Shown here one piece after another: positions 60,397 to 64,000 of a stretch of DNA of 64,000 nt; position 1 is the stretch's first letter; the number at the start of each line of letters is the position of its first letter. The notes under the pieces were generated by a model. It made no database searches. It had not been told where the DNA came from and worked only from the letters and a program-made list of their open reading frames with translations. Position numbers and translations under genes: made by a program. The DNA is from Afifellaceae bacterium (GTDB taxonomy: Bacteria; Pseudomonadota; Alphaproteobacteria; Rhizobiales; Afifellaceae), in NCBI GenBank assembly GCA_028281235.1, contig JANQKG010000056.1:34523-98522 (forward strand), given 5' to 3'.

Positions 60397-62142
60397 GTGA
60401 ACCCCAAGCCCTCATTTCGAGCCGAGACGCGGCGGCGCTCGGAACTCGCCGCAGCTTTGCGTGCTTGTCGCGGAGCGTTTGCCGGTGTCGGCCTGCTCAG
60501 CGGCGTGGTGAACGTCTTGGCACTCACCGGCGCGCTTTTCATGCTCCAAGTCTATGACCGCGTGCTGCCGAGCGGCAGCGTGCCGACGCTGATCGGCTTG
60601 GCGGTTCTTGTGGCGGCGCTCTACATGTTTCACGGCGTGCTCGATCTTGTTCGCGGGCGGGTCCTTGTCCTGATCGGCGGATGGCTCGACGAGGCGCTCG
60701 GGCCGCGTGTGTTTCAGTCGATCGTGGAGCTGCCGCTGCGGATGCGGCGCAAGGGCGACGGCCTGCAGCCGCTGCGTGACCTTGACAGCGTGCGCGGTTT
60801 TCTCTCCGGCCTTGGGCCAACTGCGCTGTTCGACTTTCCTTGGATGCCGATCTATCTCGGCGTCTGCTTTGCGTTCCATTTCTGGATCGGCGTGGCGGCG
60901 ACCGCCGGGGCAGCCGTGCTGTTTGCGCTCACGCTCACCGCTGAGCTTCTGTCGCGCCGCCCGGCGCGGCTTGCAGCAGTGCAGGCGGCAAGCCGCAACG
61001 TTCTGGCGGAAGCAAGCCGCCGCAATGCCGAAGTGCTGCAGGCCATGGGGCTGGCGTCGCGGCTCATGGCACGCTGGACCGCGACGAACGCAGAGCATTT
61101 TTCCGTACAGCGTTCGCTGAGCGATGTTGTCGGCGGGCTCGGCGCGGCGTCGAAAATCCTGCGCATGATGATCCAATCCGGTGTGCTGGGCATTGGTGCC
61201 TATTTCGTCATTCAGCAGGAACTGACGGCAGGCGTGATGATCGCCGCCTCAATCATCACCGCGCGCGCGTTGGCGCCGGTGGAGCTGGCGATCGCCCATT
61301 GGCGCGGCTTCGTGAATGCGCGCCAGAGTTGGGCGCGTCTGGCGGAGCTTCTGGAGCTCCTGCCCGCGGCGGAACCGGTCGCCGGCCTGCCGCCGCCCGT
61401 CCGCTCTCTCAGCGTTGCAGCGCTTGGCGTGGCGCCGCCCGGCGAGCGGCGGCTGGTGTTGGACGGCGTCAGCTTCGAACTGGAGAAGGGCAGCGCGCTC
61501 GGCGTGATCGGGCCGAGCGCGTCGGGCAAGTCGTCGCTGGCGCGGGCGCTTGTCGGTGTGTGGGCGCCGGCGCGCGGATCAGTGCGGCTCGACGGCGCAA
61601 CGCTCGACCAATGGTCGCCCGACACGCTCGGCCAATGCATCGGCTATCTGCCGCAGGACGTAGAACTCTTCGACGGTTCGGTGGCGGAGAACATCGCCCG
61701 CTTCGACCCCGACGCGTCGGCCGAGGCCATCATCGCTGCGGCACGCCGTGCCGGCGTCCACGATCTCGTCGTGCACCTGCCGCAGGGCTACGAGACACAG
61801 ATTGGCGAATCCGGCGCCGTGCTCTCCGCCGGTCAAAGGCAGCGCGTCGCGCTGGCGCGGGCGCTTTACGGCGAGCCGTTCCTGATCGTGCTCGACGAGC
61901 CCAACTCCAACCTCGATGCCGAGGGCGAAGAGGCGCTGACGCGTGCCATCCTCGCCGCGCGTGCGGCGGGCAGCGTCGTGGTAGTGATCGCGCATCGCCC
62001 GAGCGCGCTTGCCGGCGTCGACCAGGTGCTGATGCTGGCGCAGGGCAAGGTGCAGGCCTTCGGCCCCAAGGAAGAGGTGCTGCGCAAGGTGCTGCGGCCA
62101 CAGCAAGCACCCGGTGCCGGCGGACAGGAGCAAGCCTCATGA
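60397..62142 (+). CDS. Type I secretion ABC transporter, PrtD type
   Basis: A 581-aa inner-membrane exporter with N-terminal membrane domain (about six segments, residues 25-310) and C-terminal ATPase: Walker A G-P-S-A-S-G-K-S, signature L-S-A-G-Q-R-Q-R, Walker B L-I-V-L-D-E-P-N. There is no N-terminal peptidase or CLD domain, so it is the PrtD class which exports RTX-type proteins with a C-terminal signal. Starts with GTG at 60397. It overlaps the fusion-protein gene by four bases. No exported RTX protein and no TolC gene is in the window. Confidence 0.9.
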   Translation: MNPKPSFRAETRRRSELAAALRACRGAFAGVGLLSGVVNVLALTGALFMLQVYDRVLPSGSVPTLIGLAVLVAALYMFHGVLDLVRGRVLVLIGGWLDEALGPRVFQSIVELPLRMRRKGDGLQPLRDLDSVRGFLSGLGPTALFDFPWMPIYLGVCFAFHFWIGVAATAGAAVLFALTLTAELLSRRPARLAAVQAASRNVLAEASRRNAEVLQAMGLASRLMARWTATNAEHFSVQRSLSDVVGGLGAASKILRMMIQSGVLGIGAYFVIQQELTAGVMIAASIITARALAPVELAIAHWRGFVNARQSWARLAELLELLPAAEPVAGLPPPVRSLSVAALGVAPPGERRLVLDGVSFELEKGSALGVIGPSASGKSSLARALVGVWAPARGSVRLDGATLDQWSPDTLGQCIGYLPQDVELFDGSVAENIARFDPDASAEAIIAAARRAGVHDLVVHLPQGYETQIGESGAVLSAGQRQRVALARALYGEPFLIVLDEPNSNLDAEGEEALTRAILAARAAGSVVVVIAHRPSALAGVDQVLMLAQGKVQAFGPKEEVLRKVLRPQQAPGAGGQEQAS

Positions 62143-63449
62143 CGGCCGCCGCCCGCGTGAGTGTGCGCACGCTCATCCGCCGCTACGTCGTGGCCGGCCT
62201 CGCCACGGTGGCTCTGCTCATCGGCGGTCTCGGCGGGTGGGCGGCGCTGACGGAAATCTCCGGCGCCGTGGTGGCGCCGGGCGCGCTCGTCGTCGATACC
62301 TATCCGAAGAAGGTGCAGCACGTCGCAGGCGGCATCGTCGGTGCGCTTCACGTGCGCGACGGTGACAAGGTGGAAGCCGGCGAGGTGGTGGTCCGGCTTG
62401 ACGACACGCAGGCGCGCGCCGGCCTTGCCATCGTGGAGAAACGCCTCGATGAGCTGGGAGCCCGGCAGGCGCGGCTAGCCGCCGAACGCGACGGCGCGGA
62501 GACGATGAGCTTTCCCGCCGCGCTGAGGGAGCGCCGCGACGAGCCGGACGTGGCGCGCATCATGGCGGACGAGCAAAAGCTTTTCGACTTTCGCCGCTCC
62601 GCCCGCGACGGGCTGAAGGCGCAGCTTGGCGAGCGCATCGCGCAGCTTGGCGAACAGATTGCAGGGCTCGAAGCGCAGGCGGACGCGAAGGAGGAGGAGA
62701 TCGCACTCGTGGAGCAGGAGCTTCAGGGCGTGCGCACGCTGTGGGAAAAGAACCTCACCGAGTTCACGCGGCTCGTCGCCCTGGAGCGCGAGGCTGCGCG
62801 GCTGAGAGGCGAGCGCGGCGAATTGGTGGCCGAGATCGCGGAGGCGCGCGGCCGCATCGCGGAGATAAGATTGCAGATCATCCAGATCGACGACGATCTC
62901 AGAAGCGAGGTCGCCTCAGAGTTGCGTGACATCCAGTCGCAGGAGGCGGAGTTCGTTGAGCGCCGCGTGGCGGCGGAGGACGAATTGAAGCGCATCGACA
63001 TCCGCGCGCCGCAGGCCGGCATCGTGCATCAGCTTGCCGTTCACACGATCGGCGGCGTGATCGCGGCAGGCGAACCGGTGATGCTGATCGTGCCGCAGAG
63101 CGACGATCTGCGCGTAGAGGCACGCATTGCGCCGCAGGATATCGACCAGCTCAGGCTCGGTCAGACGGCGCGGCTGCGCTTCTCCGCATTCAACCAGCGC
63201 TATACGCCGGAGATCAACGGCGAGGTCACCCGAATCGCCGCGGATGTGAGCCAGGATCCGCAATCGGGCCTTGGCTATTACCTGGTGCGCGCCTCCGTTC
63301 CGGAGGCGGAGCGCGCGCGGCTCGGCGAGCTGGCGCTGGTGCCCGGCATGCCGGTGGAGGTGTTCATCGAGACCGACCGGCGCACCGTGCTCTCCTACTT
63401 CGTCAAGCCGCTAAGTGACCAGATCGCAAAGGCTTTTCGCGAAGAATAG
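62139..63449 (+). CDS. Type I secretion membrane fusion protein, HlyD/PrtE type
   Basis: A 436-aa periplasmic adaptor. One membrane segment at about residues 15-40 (Y-V-V-A-G-L-A-T-V-A-L-L-I-G-G), a lipoyl-like half-domain at 60-90 (G-G-I-V-G-A-L-H-V-R-D-G-D), a long coiled coil of about 90-260 and the second half-domain (D-I-R-A-P-Q-A-G-I-V) and beta-barrel. It links the PrtD-type exporter to an outer-membrane TolC-like channel. ATG 62139 overlaps the exporter stop by four bases. Confidence 0.92.
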   Translation: MTAAARVSVRTLIRRYVVAGLATVALLIGGLGGWAALTEISGAVVAPGALVVDTYPKKVQHVAGGIVGALHVRDGDKVEAGEVVVRLDDTQARAGLAIVEKRLDELGARQARLAAERDGAETMSFPAALRERRDEPDVARIMADEQKLFDFRRSARDGLKAQLGERIAQLGEQIAGLEAQADAKEEEIALVEQELQGVRTLWEKNLTEFTRLVALEREAARLRGERGELVAEIAEARGRIAEIRLQIIQIDDDLRSEVASELRDIQSQEAEFVERRVAAEDELKRIDIRAPQAGIVHQLAVHTIGGVIAAGEPVMLIVPQSDDLRVEARIAPQDIDQLRLGQTARLRFSAFNQRYTPEINGEVTRIAADVSQDPQSGLGYYLVRASVPEAERARLGELALVPGMPVEVFIETDRRTVLSYFVKPLSDQIAKAFREE

Positions 63450-63751
63450 AATCGCCGGCGGTGTTGGCGGCGACCAAGACGCCGTCGTCCGCGGCCATCT
63501 GCCGCAAGGTGCGCAGCAAGGACGATACGCGCCGGGAACTCTGCGGCTTTGCTCGACGCATGCCCGAATGCGGTTCGTGAATTTTCGACGACGTAGGGGT
63601 TTCCCCGATTGACCATGACACGCGCTCCTGCAACCTGTGACGGTGAGGACTGAACGCGCCAAAGGAGCGGCGGGGCGTGAGTTTGATGCGAAGAATGTCA
63701 CTGTGGGCGCGGTGCTTTGCGTTGCGCCGCCGGCCGGGCTGAGCGGGGCAC
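63450..63751 (+). other. 302-bp spacer before the last gene
   Basis: Open frames on both strands here are short and unsupported. Nothing recognised. Confidence 0.35.
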
Positions 63752-64000
63752 ATGCGCCGCAACGTGCTGACCGCATTGATCACAGCTGCCGTCATCGTGG
63801 CGGTGCTGGTGCTTGCGAGGGGCTCCGGCCAATCGCTTTTCGGGTGGAGCTTCGTTGAGTCGGCCCATGTCGACCGCGGCACCTATTTCCGCCTGAAGGT
63901 AAAGCTTGCCTATAAGGACGAGCCGCAGGATTTCGACATCGTCGTCGGCTGCAATGCGGTGCAGATCAACTACAAGGACGGCAGCAGAACGTCGGAGGTC
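63752..64000 (+). CDS. Membrane-anchored hypothetical protein, 3'-truncated by window edge
   Basis: The first 83 codons of a gene. The N-terminus has a hydrophobic segment (A-L-I-T-A-A-V-I-V-A-V-L-V-L) that could anchor the protein or be a signal peptide, then Y-F-R-L-K-V-K-L-A-Y-K-D-E-P-Q and G-C-N-A-V-Q-I-N-Y-K-D-G. No family was recognised. Read from an ATG; no strong ribosome binding site was noted. Confidence 0.6.
   Translation, partial: MRRNVLTALITAAVIVAVLVLARGSGQSLFGWSFVESAHVDRGTYFRLKVKLAYKDEPQDFDIVVGCNAVQINYKDGSRTSEV

Noticed and set aside
60065..60415. Open frames on both strands in the divergent spacer
   Set aside because: No ribosome binding sites or recognisable motifs, and they overlap the promoter space between two clear divergent genes.

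Overview
The window looks like chromosomal DNA of a high-GC alphaproteobacterium, most likely a member of the Hyphomicrobiales (Rhizobiales). The signs are intergenic palindromic repeats of the rhizobial mosaic type (near 2.3 kb, 41.8 kb and 42.1 kb), a ureDABCEFG urease cluster, a UrtE remnant beside ureD, a Zur box of alphaproteobacterial form, and a very high density of ABC importers in long overlapping operons. No rRNA, convincing tRNA, integrase, insertion sequence, CRISPR or phage gene was found. Genus cannot be read from the sequence.

Region 1 (1-17.1 kb) is a catabolic region for amide and ureide compounds. It holds the 3' part of a hydantoinase B subunit, a GhrA-type 2-hydroxyacid dehydrogenase, and a leftward eight-gene operon (NitT/TauT-type importer, SDR, PuuE-like deacetylase-fold hydrolase, epimerase, NHL protein). 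A second PuuE homologue and an EthD-like protein follow. A GntR regulator then leads a rightward amidase-AllA-DapA-like operon, followed by RidA and a second hydroxyacid dehydrogenase. Two near-identical sites (TTTGTAYACGTT) flank the GntR-side genes and are its candidate operators.

Region 2 (17.1-28.8 kb) is a Dpp/Opp-type importer operon carrying a phosphotriesterase-family enzyme, an M20-fold protein and an isochorismatase-fold protein. Beyond it are a LysR regulator and a divergent two-domain isochorismatase-fold gene. A matching block of about 63 bp lies in front of both transcription units and ties them into one regulon. Several of the hydrolase-fold proteins here have lost catalytic residues.

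Region 3 (28.8-41.7 kb) concerns metals and urea. A perfect Zur box precedes CobW GTPase, AztD-like and DUF1826 genes. A cobalamin riboswitch with a start-codon-sequestering hairpin precedes a 106-aa unknown protein and a Dpp/Nik-type binding protein with two permeases, but no ATPase. Then comes urease ureDABCEFG, with only the 3' end of urtE left upstream of ureD.

Region 4 (41.7-44.9 kb) has repeat elements and an NMT1/THI5-like importer. Region 5 (44.9-60.0 kb) is three complete ABC importers in tandem plus an inositol-monophosphatase-family enzyme and a LacI regulator, all transcribed leftward; it looks like a phosphorylated or polyol-type compound uptake locus. Region 6 (60.4-64 kb) holds a type I secretion ATPase and its membrane fusion protein, then the start of an unknown membrane-anchored protein.

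Taken together, ureide breakdown in region 1 would release glyoxylate and urea, urease in region 3 would release ammonia, and the metal genes beside it could serve nickel, cobalt and zinc supply. This linkage is inferred from gene content, not shown.
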